This document shows positions 15,736 through 21,788 of a stretch of DNA of 25,192 nucleotides, in pieces (the first letter of the stretch is position 1; the number at the start of each line of letters is the position of its first letter). This DNA is from Deltaproteobacteria bacterium. Lineage in GTDB: Bacteria > Myxococcota > B64-G9. Location of the stretch: NCBI GenBank assembly GCA_003647095.1, contig QMME01000009.1, positions 1 to 25,192 on the forward strand, in the 5' to 3' direction. The notes beneath the pieces were generated by a model. The model was not told the origin of the DNA, did not search any database, and saw only the letters and a program-made list of their open reading frames with translations. The translations under genes and the position numbers were made by a program.

Positions 15736-16795
15736 GACCAAGCTGGTGGTCAGCGACTTTCACCTGGGCAATGGCCGCTTTTTCCCCGATGGCACCGTCA
15801 ATCCCCTGGAAGATTTCGTCTACGATCGCCGCTTCATCGAGTTTCTCGATCACCACCACCAGGAAGAAGGTGCCGGAGAGCTGGAACTGATCATCAACGG
15901 CGACTTCATGAACATGATCCAGCTCATGCCCGAAGAGCAGGAAAAGGGAATACTCACCGAGCAGGCGGCGGTCGACAAGACCGAGGCCATCGTGGCCGGT
16001 CACCGCGAACTGTTCGAGGCGCTACGCCGCTTCAACAGCGGTGCCAACCGGCGTATAACCTACATCATGGGCAACCATGATCCGGGGATTCTCTGGCCCG
16101 GGGTACAGGATGTGTTGCGCCGCACCATCCAGGGAGAACTGGTTTTCGTCAGCGAGTCCTACCAGTTCGACGGCGTGCACATCGAGCACGGGCACCAGAT
16201 GGAACCCATCTTCCGCTTCGACAGCGAGCGTTACTTTCTCACCCGGGGATTTCGCGAACCGGTGCTGAACCTGCCCTGGGGGGTCTTCTTCGTCAAGGAC
16301 TTCCTCTACAAGGTCAAGCAACGCCGGCCTTACATCGACAAGGTCAAGCCCTACAACATGTACACCCGCTGGGCGGTCTTCAACGACTTCTGGTTCGGCC
16401 TGCTGACCACACTGCGCTACATATTCTTCTGCCTGCGTACCCGCTTCAGCCACCTGCCGTTGAAACGGGCCCAGGCCCTCAAGGGTCTCTCTGCTTTTCG
16501 TGAACTCAAGCGCTCGCCCACGCTGTCGGACCAGGCCGAGCGGCTCCTGCGCCGGGAAGACGCCAACATCGTCATCATGGGCCACACCCACATCCCCATC
16601 CATCGCCGCTTCGGCGCCGGCCGGGAGTACCTCAACCCCGGCTGCTGGAACGGGGTGACCTCTTTGAGCCTGGACAGCCTGGGCCACACCCGCCAGCTGC
16701 TCTACGTGCGCATCGATTACCAGCGCGGCCAGCCCCGGGCGCGCCTGCTGGAGTGGCATGGCCAACCCAGGCTGTTCGAGGAGGTCCGGGTCTAG
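15722..16795 (+). CDS. Calcineurin-like metallophosphoesterase
   Basis: This 357-residue protein has all the metal-binding motifs of the calcineurin-like phosphoesterase fold in order: D12-F-H14 ('SDFHLG'), G-D61 ('NGDFMN'), G-N118-H119-D and G-H288-T-H290. It binds two metal ions and cleaves a phosphate ester. It is distantly like the UDP-2,3-diacylglucosamine hydrolase LpxH, but at 357 residues it is far longer than LpxH (about 240), with extra segments at residues about 170-240 including 'VFFVKDFLYKVKQRRPYIDK' and an aromatic stretch 'NDFWFGLLTTLRYIFF' that may lie on a membrane. ATG 15722 follows GGAGG closely and is preferred to an upstream ATG at 15698; it overlaps the transporter gene by 14 nt, so the two are likely coupled. 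The substrate is unknown. Confidence 0.85.
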   Translation: MATAKTKLVVSDFHLGNGRFFPDGTVNPLEDFVYDRRFIEFLDHHHQEEGAGELELIINGDFMNMIQLMPEEQEKGILTEQAAVDKTEAIVAGHRELFEALRRFNSGANRRITYIMGNHDPGILWPGVQDVLRRTIQGELVFVSESYQFDGVHIEHGHQMEPIFRFDSERYFLTRGFREPVLNLPWGVFFVKDFLYKVKQRRPYIDKVKPYNMYTRWAVFNDFWFGLLTTLRYIFFCLRTRFSHLPLKRAQALKGLSAFRELKRSPTLSDQAERLLRREDANIVIMGHTHIPIHRRFGAGREYLNPGCWNGVTSLSLDSLGHTRQLLYVRIDYQRGQPRARLLEWHGQPRLFEEVRV

Positions 16796-16800
16796 GACCA

Positions 16801-16830
16801 TTGCCTTTTTCATGGACTCCGATCTACACT
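16801..16830 (+). promoter_or_regulatory. Candidate promoter for the exported protein gene
   Basis: TTGCCT at 16801-16806 (4 of 6) and TACACT at 16825-16830 (4 of 6) are 18 nt apart. This would give a leader of about 27 nt before the TTG start at 16864. Moderate match only. Confidence 0.35.
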
Positions 16831-16863
16831 GAATTCGTGCTGGCAAGTGGAAGAGGAAGAATC

Positions 16864-17715
16864 TTGGACGTCCCCGGCAGGGCAAGGGAATGGTTACTGC
16901 TGCTGGCGCTGCTGTTGCCTGGCGGCGCGGCCCGAGCCGACTTTCGCCTGCCCATACTCAACCCGGTGCCCAAGACGTTGTCCATCCCGGCCACCATCGA
17001 TCCGTCAATCCTGGAGGAGTTCTCCCGGGTCAAGGATATCGGCATCGAGGTGCGCCTGTCAGGTGGCAACCTGGTTCCCGGGCGCCTGCTCCAGGTGTTG
17101 AAGGAGCGTTTCCCGGGCAATCGCAAGTTCTTTGTCATGCGTGGCGACATCCTGCCCCGGCATGCCGAACAGCTGCGTGGGCTGGAGCAGGTGGAGGTCT
17201 GGTACCACCTGGGAGGCAAGAAGTTCGCGGCCAGGACCAGAAACCAGCTGTATTCACTGGGACCGGTGCGCAAGGTGATCGTCCTGCCCGCGGACTTCGA
17301 CAACGACCTCCTACAGCAAGCGCTGGGAATGAGCTTCACCTCCGTGGCGGTGGCAGTCGGGGACACCATCCCCGCACAACAGCTACGCTGGCTGGGCATC
17401 GACCGCCGACGTCGCAAGTACTTGCTGTTGTCTCCGGACGCGGGGCGCCAGGCGGTATACCAGGCTTCGGAGCTGAGCCCGGTCGAGCTGCTGGTGCCCG
17501 CCCGCAACAACCGCCTGGACGACAAGTTCCTGCAATTACTGGCTAACTTGCGGGAAATGGGGATCACCATCTTGGTGGACGGGCGATTCACCATCGCCGA
17601 TGCCCGCCGGCTAACCAGGTTGGAGAACTTCTCCCTCAAGGTGGTGTTGCAGGACCCCCCGCAGATGATTCCCGGCCTGGTCGATCTGCTGGGCAGGTTG
17701 CACCCCCCCCGATGA
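16864..17715 (+). CDS. Exported protein of unknown function, TTG start
   Basis: I do not recognise this protein. Starting at TTG 16864 gives 283 residues with a clean signal peptide: short charged start, Leu-rich core at residues 10-18, and A-R-A before D26. A purine-rich ribosome site (AAGAGGAAGA, 16851-16860) stands just before this TTG, which decides the start; the frame is open further to GTG 16837 and beyond but those would bury the signal peptide. The mature part has repeated strand-helix units such as 'IGIEVRLSGGNLVPGRLLQV', 'VEVWYHLGG', 'PVRKVIVLPADF' and 'LLANLREMGITILVDGRF', suggesting an alpha/beta fold, possibly barrel-like. I see no catalytic motif and no Cys. It is likely periplasmic. 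It stands between the phosphoesterase and the tRNA gene. Confidence 0.72.
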   Translation: MDVPGRAREWLLLLALLLPGGAARADFRLPILNPVPKTLSIPATIDPSILEEFSRVKDIGIEVRLSGGNLVPGRLLQVLKERFPGNRKFFVMRGDILPRHAEQLRGLEQVEVWYHLGGKKFAARTRNQLYSLGPVRKVIVLPADFDNDLLQQALGMSFTSVAVAVGDTIPAQQLRWLGIDRRRRKYLLLSPDAGRQAVYQASELSPVELLVPARNNRLDDKFLQLLANLREMGITILVDGRFTIADARRLTRLENFSLKVVLQDPPQMIPGLVDLLGRLHPPR

Positions 17716-17770
17716 AATGACCATCTTCGCGCCAGGACGCCGGGTTAGCGGCCGAGGTGGGAAGATGTCC

Positions 17771-17799
17771 TTGACAAACAAAGCAAACATTGCTAGGCA
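17771..17799 (+). promoter_or_regulatory. Promoter for tRNA-Val and probably thrS operon
   Basis: TTGACA at 17771-17776 is a perfect -35. TAGGCA at 17794-17799 follows after exactly 17 nt and is preceded by TGC, giving an extended -10 (TGn). A start near 17806 would leave about 47 nt before the mature tRNA. The 137-nt gap from 17716 holds nothing else I can support. Confidence 0.5.
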
Positions 17800-17852
17800 C
17801 AAGCGGCCGTGCGCGGCCCGGGAGGGTGTTTTCGGGAGGTCGCAGCGGTTAC

Positions 17853-17924
17853 AGGCGCGTAGCTCAGGGGGAGAGCGCTACCTTGACACGGTAGAGGTCG
17901 GCGGTTCGAAACCGCCCGCGCCTA
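17853..17924 (+). tRNA. tRNA-Val (anticodon GAC)
   Basis: A full cloverleaf can be drawn. The acceptor is AGGCGCG (17853-17859) with CGCGCCT (17917-17923); D stem GCTC/GAGC; anticodon stem CTACC/GGTAG around the loop TTGACAC with anticodon GAC at 17885-17887; a 5-nt variable loop; T stem GGCGG/CCGCC around TTCGAAA; discriminator A at 17924. CCA is not encoded. The first pair is A-U rather than the usual G-C. The gene stands just before thrS, an arrangement seen in several deltaproteobacteria. Confidence 0.95.
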
Positions 17925-17928
17925 TGGC

Positions 17929-17937
17929 TTTTTTTTT
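17929..17937 (+). other. T9 run between tRNA-Val and thrS
   Basis: Nine T follow the tRNA by four bases. The tRNA's own GC-rich T arm and acceptor end 5-12 nt upstream, so unfolded or partly folded tRNA transcript could act as a weak terminator hairpin before thrS. It may also just mark the tRNA 3' end for trimming. There is no separate hairpin. Confidence 0.4.
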
Positions 17938-17957
17938 GGAAGGAAGACGGTAAGACC

Positions 17958-19919
17958 ATGGCCGGTGAAATGACCAGCATCAGCATCGCTGGCGGAAAAC
18001 CCGTTGAGGTACCCGCCGGGGCTACCTTGGCCGAGGTGGCGGCAGCCTCCGGACGAGCCGATGCCATAGCCGCCCGTATCGGCGAGCGGCTGGTGGACCT
18101 GGCCACTCCGGCTCCGGCCGGCCAGGAGGCAGTGGAATTCGTATCCCTGGATTCCGCGGACGGTATGAACATCCTGCGGCACTCCACCGCCCACGTCATG
18201 GCCAGCGCGGTCAAGGAATTGTTCCCGGAGGCCAAGGTCACCATCGGCCCGGCAATCGATGACGGGGTCAATGGTTTCTACTACGACTTCGACTTCGAGC
18301 GGGGCTTCAACGAGCAGGACCTGGAGGCCATCAGCCGGCGCATGGCCGAGATCATCGAGGCCGACTTGCCCTTCACCCGCGAGGAGGTCACCCGGGAGCA
18401 GGCTCATCAGCTGTTCGCCGACCAGGGTGAAAGCTACAAGTTGGAACTGCTCGAAGCCATCGAACCCGGCGAGACGGTGTCGCTGTACCGGCATGGCGAT
18501 TTCGTGGATCTCTGCCGTGGTCCCCACCTGCCGTCGACGGGCAAGATAGCGGCTTTCAAGCTCATGAGCGTGGCCGGAGCCTACTGGCGGGGCGATGCCC
18601 GCAACAAGATGCTGGCCCGTATCTATGGCAATGCCTTCGCCAGCAAGAAGGAGATGAGAAAGCACCTGGCCCGGGTGGAAGAGGCCCGTAAGCGCGACCA
18701 CCGGCTGCTGGGCAAGAACCTCGATCTTTTTTCCTTCAGCCAGGAGGTGGGCGGAGGCCTGGTGTTATGGCATCCCAAGGGAGCCCTGGTACGATCGCTT
18801 ATAGAACAGTTCTGGCGGGAATCTCATTTCCAGCACGGCTACCAGCTGGTCTATACCCCGCACATCGGCCGGGCCGATCTCTGGCAGACCAGCGGGCACC
18901 TGGATTTCTACCGCGAGAACATGTATGCCCCCATGGAGATCGAGGGCAATCCCTTCTTTGTCAAGCCCATGAATTGCCCCTTCCACATCCAGATCTACCG
19001 CTCGCGGCTGCGCAGCTACCGGGAGTTGCCCTACCGCCTGTGCGAACTGGGCACGGTTTACCGGTTCGAACCCTCGGGAGTACTGCACGGACTGCTGCGG
19101 GTGCGTGGTTTCACCCAGGACGATGCCCACATCTTCTGCACCCGGGAACAGATCGAACAGGAGATACGTGGTTGCCTGGAACACACCTTCCTGCTGCTGG
19201 GCGCCTTCGGATTCAGCGAATACGAGATCTACCTGAGCACCCGCCCCGACAAGTACGTCGGCGATGAAGAAGACTGGCAGAAGGCCACCGCCGCCCTGCG
19301 CCAGGCCTTGGAACAAATGAACCTGCCATACCAAGTCGATCCCGGCGAGGGGGTGTTCTACGGTCCCAAGATCGACATCAAGATCCGTGACAGTCTGGGG
19401 CGTACCTGGCAGTGCACGACCGTGCAGGTCGATTTCAACCTACCCGAGCGTTTCAACGTCGAGTACGTCGATTCCGCCAGCCGGCGGGTGCGTCCCTTCA
19501 TGATCCACCGGGCGCTGCTGGGCTCCTTGGAGCGATTCTTCGGGGTACTTCTGGAACACTATGCCGGTGCCTTTCCCACCTGGTTGGCCCCGGTGCAGGC
19601 GGTGATCCTGCCCATCACCGACGAGCAACAACCCTGGGCCGAGGAAGTAAAAACGGAACTGGCTTCCCGGGGATTGCGGGTGGAAGTGGATGATCGCAAC
19701 GAGAAGCTGGGTTTCCGCATCCGCGAGGCCCAGCTTGCCAAGATCCCCTTCATGCTGGTAATTGGCAAGAAGGAACAGCAAGCACGGGCCGTGGCTCCCC
19801 GCACGCGCCAGGGAAAGGACCTGGGAGCCATGCCCCTTGAGCAATTCACCGGGCTCATCGAGGCCGATGCGGCCTGGCCCGGGCAGACCCGATCCCAGGA
19901 GGTGAAACATCGCCACTGA
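17958..19919 (+). CDS. thrS: Threonyl-tRNA synthetase
   Basis: ThrRS joins threonine to tRNA-Thr in the cytoplasm. The 653-residue product has the full class II bacterial layout: N-terminal TGS domain (about 5-65, 'SIAGGKPVEVPAGATLAEVA'), editing domain with 'HSTAHVMA' and 'CRGPHLPSTGKI', catalytic core, and C-terminal anticodon-binding domain ('VQAVILPITDEQQPWAEEV'). The zinc ligands are C340, H391 and H517, each six residues beyond the E. coli Cys334/His385/His511, so the alignment holds without gaps over this part. Start ATG 17958 is chosen because it is the first Met; ATG 17970 is also possible, and the ribosome site is unclear for both. infC begins inside its last codons. Confidence 0.98.
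   Translation: MAGEMTSISIAGGKPVEVPAGATLAEVAAASGRADAIAARIGERLVDLATPAPAGQEAVEFVSLDSADGMNILRHSTAHVMASAVKELFPEAKVTIGPAIDDGVNGFYYDFDFERGFNEQDLEAISRRMAEIIEADLPFTREEVTREQAHQLFADQGESYKLELLEAIEPGETVSLYRHGDFVDLCRGPHLPSTGKIAAFKLMSVAGAYWRGDARNKMLARIYGNAFASKKEMRKHLARVEEARKRDHRLLGKNLDLFSFSQEVGGGLVLWHPKGALVRSLIEQFWRESHFQHGYQLVYTPHIGRADLWQTSGHLDFYRENMYAPMEIEGNPFFVKPMNCPFHIQIYRSRLRSYRELPYRLCELGTVYRFEPSGVLHGLLRVRGFTQDDAHIFCTREQIEQEIRGCLEHTFLLLGAFGFSEYEIYLSTRPDKYVGDEEDWQKATAALRQALEQMNLPYQVDPGEGVFYGPKIDIKIRDSLGRTWQCTTVQVDFNLPERFNVEYVDSASRRVRPFMIHRALLGSLERFFGVLLEHYAGAFPTWLAPVQAVILPITDEQQPWAEEVKTELASRGLRVEVDDRNEKLGFRIREAQLAKIPFMLVIGKKEQQARAVAPRTRQGKDLGAMPLEQFTGLIEADAAWPGQTRSQEVKHRH
19897..19911 (+). promoter_or_regulatory. 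Nine-base Shine-Dalgarno match before the ATC start of infC
   Basis: AGGAGGTGA at 19897-19905 pairs with all nine bases of the 16S 3' tail UCACCUCCU. ATC follows after three bases, at 19909-19911. This unusually strong site fits a rare start codon and decides the infC start. Confidence 0.85.
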
Positions 19920-20529
19920 TAAGCGATTCAGAAGAGAGCAAACCGATACTACCAGGGTAAACAAACGCATCGTGGCCCGGGAGGTGAGAGTTATCAGCCC
20001 CGACGGAGAGCAACTGGGAATAATGTCCACGGGCGAGGCCTTGCGCATCGCCGAGGACCAGGGGCTCGACCTTGTCGAGGTAGCTCCCGACTCGCGGCCG
20101 CCGGTGTGCCGCATCATGGACTACGGCAAGTACAAGTACACCCTGAAAAAGAAGCAACAGAGCGCCAAGAAGCGGGCCGTGGCGCAGTCGTTGAAGGAAG
20201 TGAAGTTGCGTCCCAAGACCGAGGAACATGATTACCAGGTCAAGCTCAAGCATGTTACCCGCTTCCTGCTCGACGGCAACAAGGTCAAGGTGACCATCCG
20301 CTTCCGCGGACGCGAAATGGCCCATCGCGACATCGGCATGGAGATGTTGAATCGCATCGTACGCGATGCAGGTGACCTGGCCGTGGTGGCCAGCACTCCC
20401 TTGATGGAAGGGCGCCTGCTGCACATGGTATTGAACCCCTCTCCCAAGGCCCTGGTGCTCAAGCGGGCCAAGGACGAGAAACGACTGCCGGCGGAAGAGA
20501 AGAACGTCCAGTCCGGAGAGGAAGCCTGA
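19909..20529 (+). CDS. infC: Translation initiation factor IF-3, ATC start codon
   Basis: IF-3 binds the 30S subunit, keeps ribosomal subunits apart and checks start codons. From ATC 19909 the product has 206 residues, beginning 'ATDKRFRREQTDTTRVNKR' and running into the conserved 'REVRVISPDGEQLGI', with the N domain to about residue 90, a Lys-rich linker ('GKYKYTLKKKQQSAKK') and the C domain ('EVKLRPKTEEHDYQVKLK', 'VKVTIRFRGREMAHRDIG'). A start at the GTG 19972 would drop the 'RVNKRIVAREVRVI' segment that IF-3 always has. No ATG, GTG or TTG lies between. In E. coli infC starts with AUU and IF-3 represses its own synthesis by rejecting that codon; an AUC start implies the same control here. 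The gene overlaps thrS by 11 nt. Confidence 0.93.
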   Translation: MATDKRFRREQTDTTRVNKRIVAREVRVISPDGEQLGIMSTGEALRIAEDQGLDLVEVAPDSRPPVCRIMDYGKYKYTLKKKQQSAKKRAVAQSLKEVKLRPKTEEHDYQVKLKHVTRFLLDGNKVKVTIRFRGREMAHRDIGMEMLNRIVRDAGDLAVVASTPLMEGRLLHMVLNPSPKALVLKRAKDEKRLPAEEKNVQSGEEA

Positions 20530-20585
20530 AAGCAACAAACCTGCTGCGAGTAACATCCGCGGCCTGAAACGATGTTGGAGGAATC

Positions 20586-20807
20586 ATGCCAAAACTGAAG
20601 ACAAACAGGGCGGCGGCCAAGCGCTTCAAGGTAACCAAGCGCGGCAAGGTCAAGGCCAAGCAGAGCCACATGCGACACTTGCTCACTTGCAGCAAGAATC
20701 GCAAGCGCAAGCGCAAGTTGCGCAAGGCCATGTATCTGGACAGTACCAATTTAAGGCAGGTCCGACGCCTACTGCCCTATGCCGGCGTAGCCAGAAAGTC
20801 GAGGTAA
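20586..20807 (+). CDS. rpmI: 50S ribosomal protein L35
   Basis: The 73-residue, very basic product starts 'MPKLKTNRAAAKRFKVTKRG' and contains 'KAKQSHMRHLLTCSKNRKRK', the L35 pattern. The C-terminal end is slightly longer than the E. coli protein (65). GGAGGAATC precedes the ATG. It follows infC by 56 nt and precedes rplT by 4 nt. In E. coli L20 represses this pair by binding leader RNA in infC; I cannot see such a site here by eye. Confidence 0.97.
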   Translation: MPKLKTNRAAAKRFKVTKRGKVKAKQSHMRHLLTCSKNRKRKRKLRKAMYLDSTNLRQVRRLLPYAGVARKSR

Positions 20808-20811
20808 CACC

Positions 20812-21159
20812 ATGCCACGTGCAACCAACGCGCCAGCCCGTAACAAGCGGCGCAAGAAGGTACTGAAGCGAGCCAAGGGTTTCTATGGCATGCAGAAGAG
20901 TTCCTACCGAGTCGCCGTACACAAAGTGGCCCGGGCCCTGGCCTATTCATACACCGGACGCAAGCTCAAGAAACGCGATTACCGGGCATTGTGGAATGCC
21001 CGCATCAACGCCGCGGCCCGCATGCACGGAACCAACTACAGCCGTCTCATCAACGGCCTGGCCAACCGTGGCGTGGAACTGGATCGCAAGATCCTGGCCG
21101 ATATTGCCTTGCATGACCCGGAAGGTTTCGGCAAGATAGTGGAGTTCGCAGGACAGTAA
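20812..21159 (+). CDS. rplT: 50S ribosomal protein L20
   Basis: The 115-residue basic product matches L20 over its whole length (E. coli 118): 'NKRRKKVLKRAKGFYGMQKS', 'YSYTGRKLKKRDYRALWNAR', 'INAAARMHGTNYSRLINGL'. L20 binds 23S rRNA early in 50S assembly. It is followed by a merR-type gene rather than pheS, which differs from the order in many bacteria. Confidence 0.98.
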   Translation: MPRATNAPARNKRRKKVLKRAKGFYGMQKSSYRVAVHKVARALAYSYTGRKLKKRDYRALWNARINAAARMHGTNYSRLINGLANRGVELDRKILADIALHDPEGFGKIVEFAGQ

Positions 21160-21192
21160 ACCCGGCCCGGGACCCCGCTGCGGCCAACGGTT

Positions 21193-21217
21193 CGGCGGGT
21201 GGTCTTCGCAACCGCCG
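21193..21217. repeat. Hairpin between rplT and the MerR-type gene
   Basis: CGGCGG (21193-21198) and CCGCCG (21212-21217) pair; one mismatch inward two more pairs form. There is no T run, so it is only a weak candidate for ending the ribosomal-protein transcript or for a leader structure. Confidence 0.35.
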
Positions 21218-21259
21218 GGGGTGGGCAAACAACCAACGGAGCAACCGCGGGAACAATGT

Positions 21260-21628
21260 ATGGCGGAGAGGCGCGACAACGAGCTGCCGGACAAGATTTA
21301 CTTCAAGATCGGTGAAGTGGCAGAAATCGTAGGGGTGGAGCCATACGTGCTGCGCTACTGGGAAAGCGAGTTTCCCGCTCTGCGCCCCGTAAAATCGAAA
21401 TCACAGCAACGCATGTACCGCAAGAAGGACGTGGAACTGCTGTTGCGGATCAAGAAACTGCTCTACGAAGACATGTATACCATCGCCGGGGCCAAGAAGC
21501 AGCTCAGTCGCTCCGGCGAGAAGTCCTCGGCCCAGTTGAGTCTCAAGCTGCCCCAGTCCCACGATCGCGGCCTGCTCAAGAAGATAGAGAAGGAGTTGCT
21601 GGCCCTGGTCAGATTGTTCGATGAGTGA
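21260..21628 (+). CDS. MerR-family transcriptional regulator
   Basis: The 122-residue product has a MerR-type winged helix-turn-helix at its N-terminus: 'YFKIGEVAEIVGVEPYVLRY', then 'WESEFPALRPVKSKSQQRMY' and 'RKKDVELLLRIKKLLYEDMY', followed by a short Gln/Ser linker and a C-terminal helix. Classical MerR proteins carry metal- or drug-binding residues after the dimerisation helix; none is seen here. This short type is found after the pheST-ihfA or rplT genes in many deltaproteobacteria, and its target is not known. ATG 21260 is preferred to GTG 21221, whose extra 13 residues look random, though neither has a strong ribosome site. Confidence 0.85.
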   Translation: MAERRDNELPDKIYFKIGEVAEIVGVEPYVLRYWESEFPALRPVKSKSQQRMYRKKDVELLLRIKKLLYEDMYTIAGAKKQLSRSGEKSSAQLSLKLPQSHDRGLLKKIEKELLALVRLFDE

Positions 21629-21727
21629 GCCAGGAGTTGGCCGGGGACATCGGCTCCAGGCAGGGAGGAGGTCCGCGGCAAGCGGATGGTGAAGAACCAC
21701 CGTTACCAGCCAGCAAGTCTATCCTCC

Positions 21728-21756
21728 TTGACAAGCACCGCCTCAGAAAAAAGAAT
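21728..21756 (+). promoter_or_regulatory. Promoter for the Ser/Thr kinase gene
   Basis: TTGACA at 21728-21733 is a perfect -35, with AAGAAT (4 of 6) at 21751-21756 after exactly 17 nt. A start near 21763 gives a leader of about 26 nt that holds AGGAGG at 21771-21776. This is one of the best promoter matches in the window, and it makes the kinase a separate unit. Confidence 0.55.
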
Positions 21757-21788
21757 ATGACGCAATTTGCAGGAGGGAAGAGGATTTC

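Noticed and set aside
15722..16795. Naming the phosphoesterase lpxH
   Set aside because: It is far too long and only shares the general metal-binding motifs; the substrate cannot be known from them.
19972..20529. infC starting at GTG 19972
   Set aside because: It would remove the conserved 'RVNKRIVAREVRVI' start of IF-3 and ignores the perfect ribosome site before ATC 19909.
21625..21788. Short open frames and small stems (TCCGC/GCGGA) before the kinase gene
   Set aside because: The frames lack ribosome sites and the stems are too short to separate from chance in GC-rich DNA.
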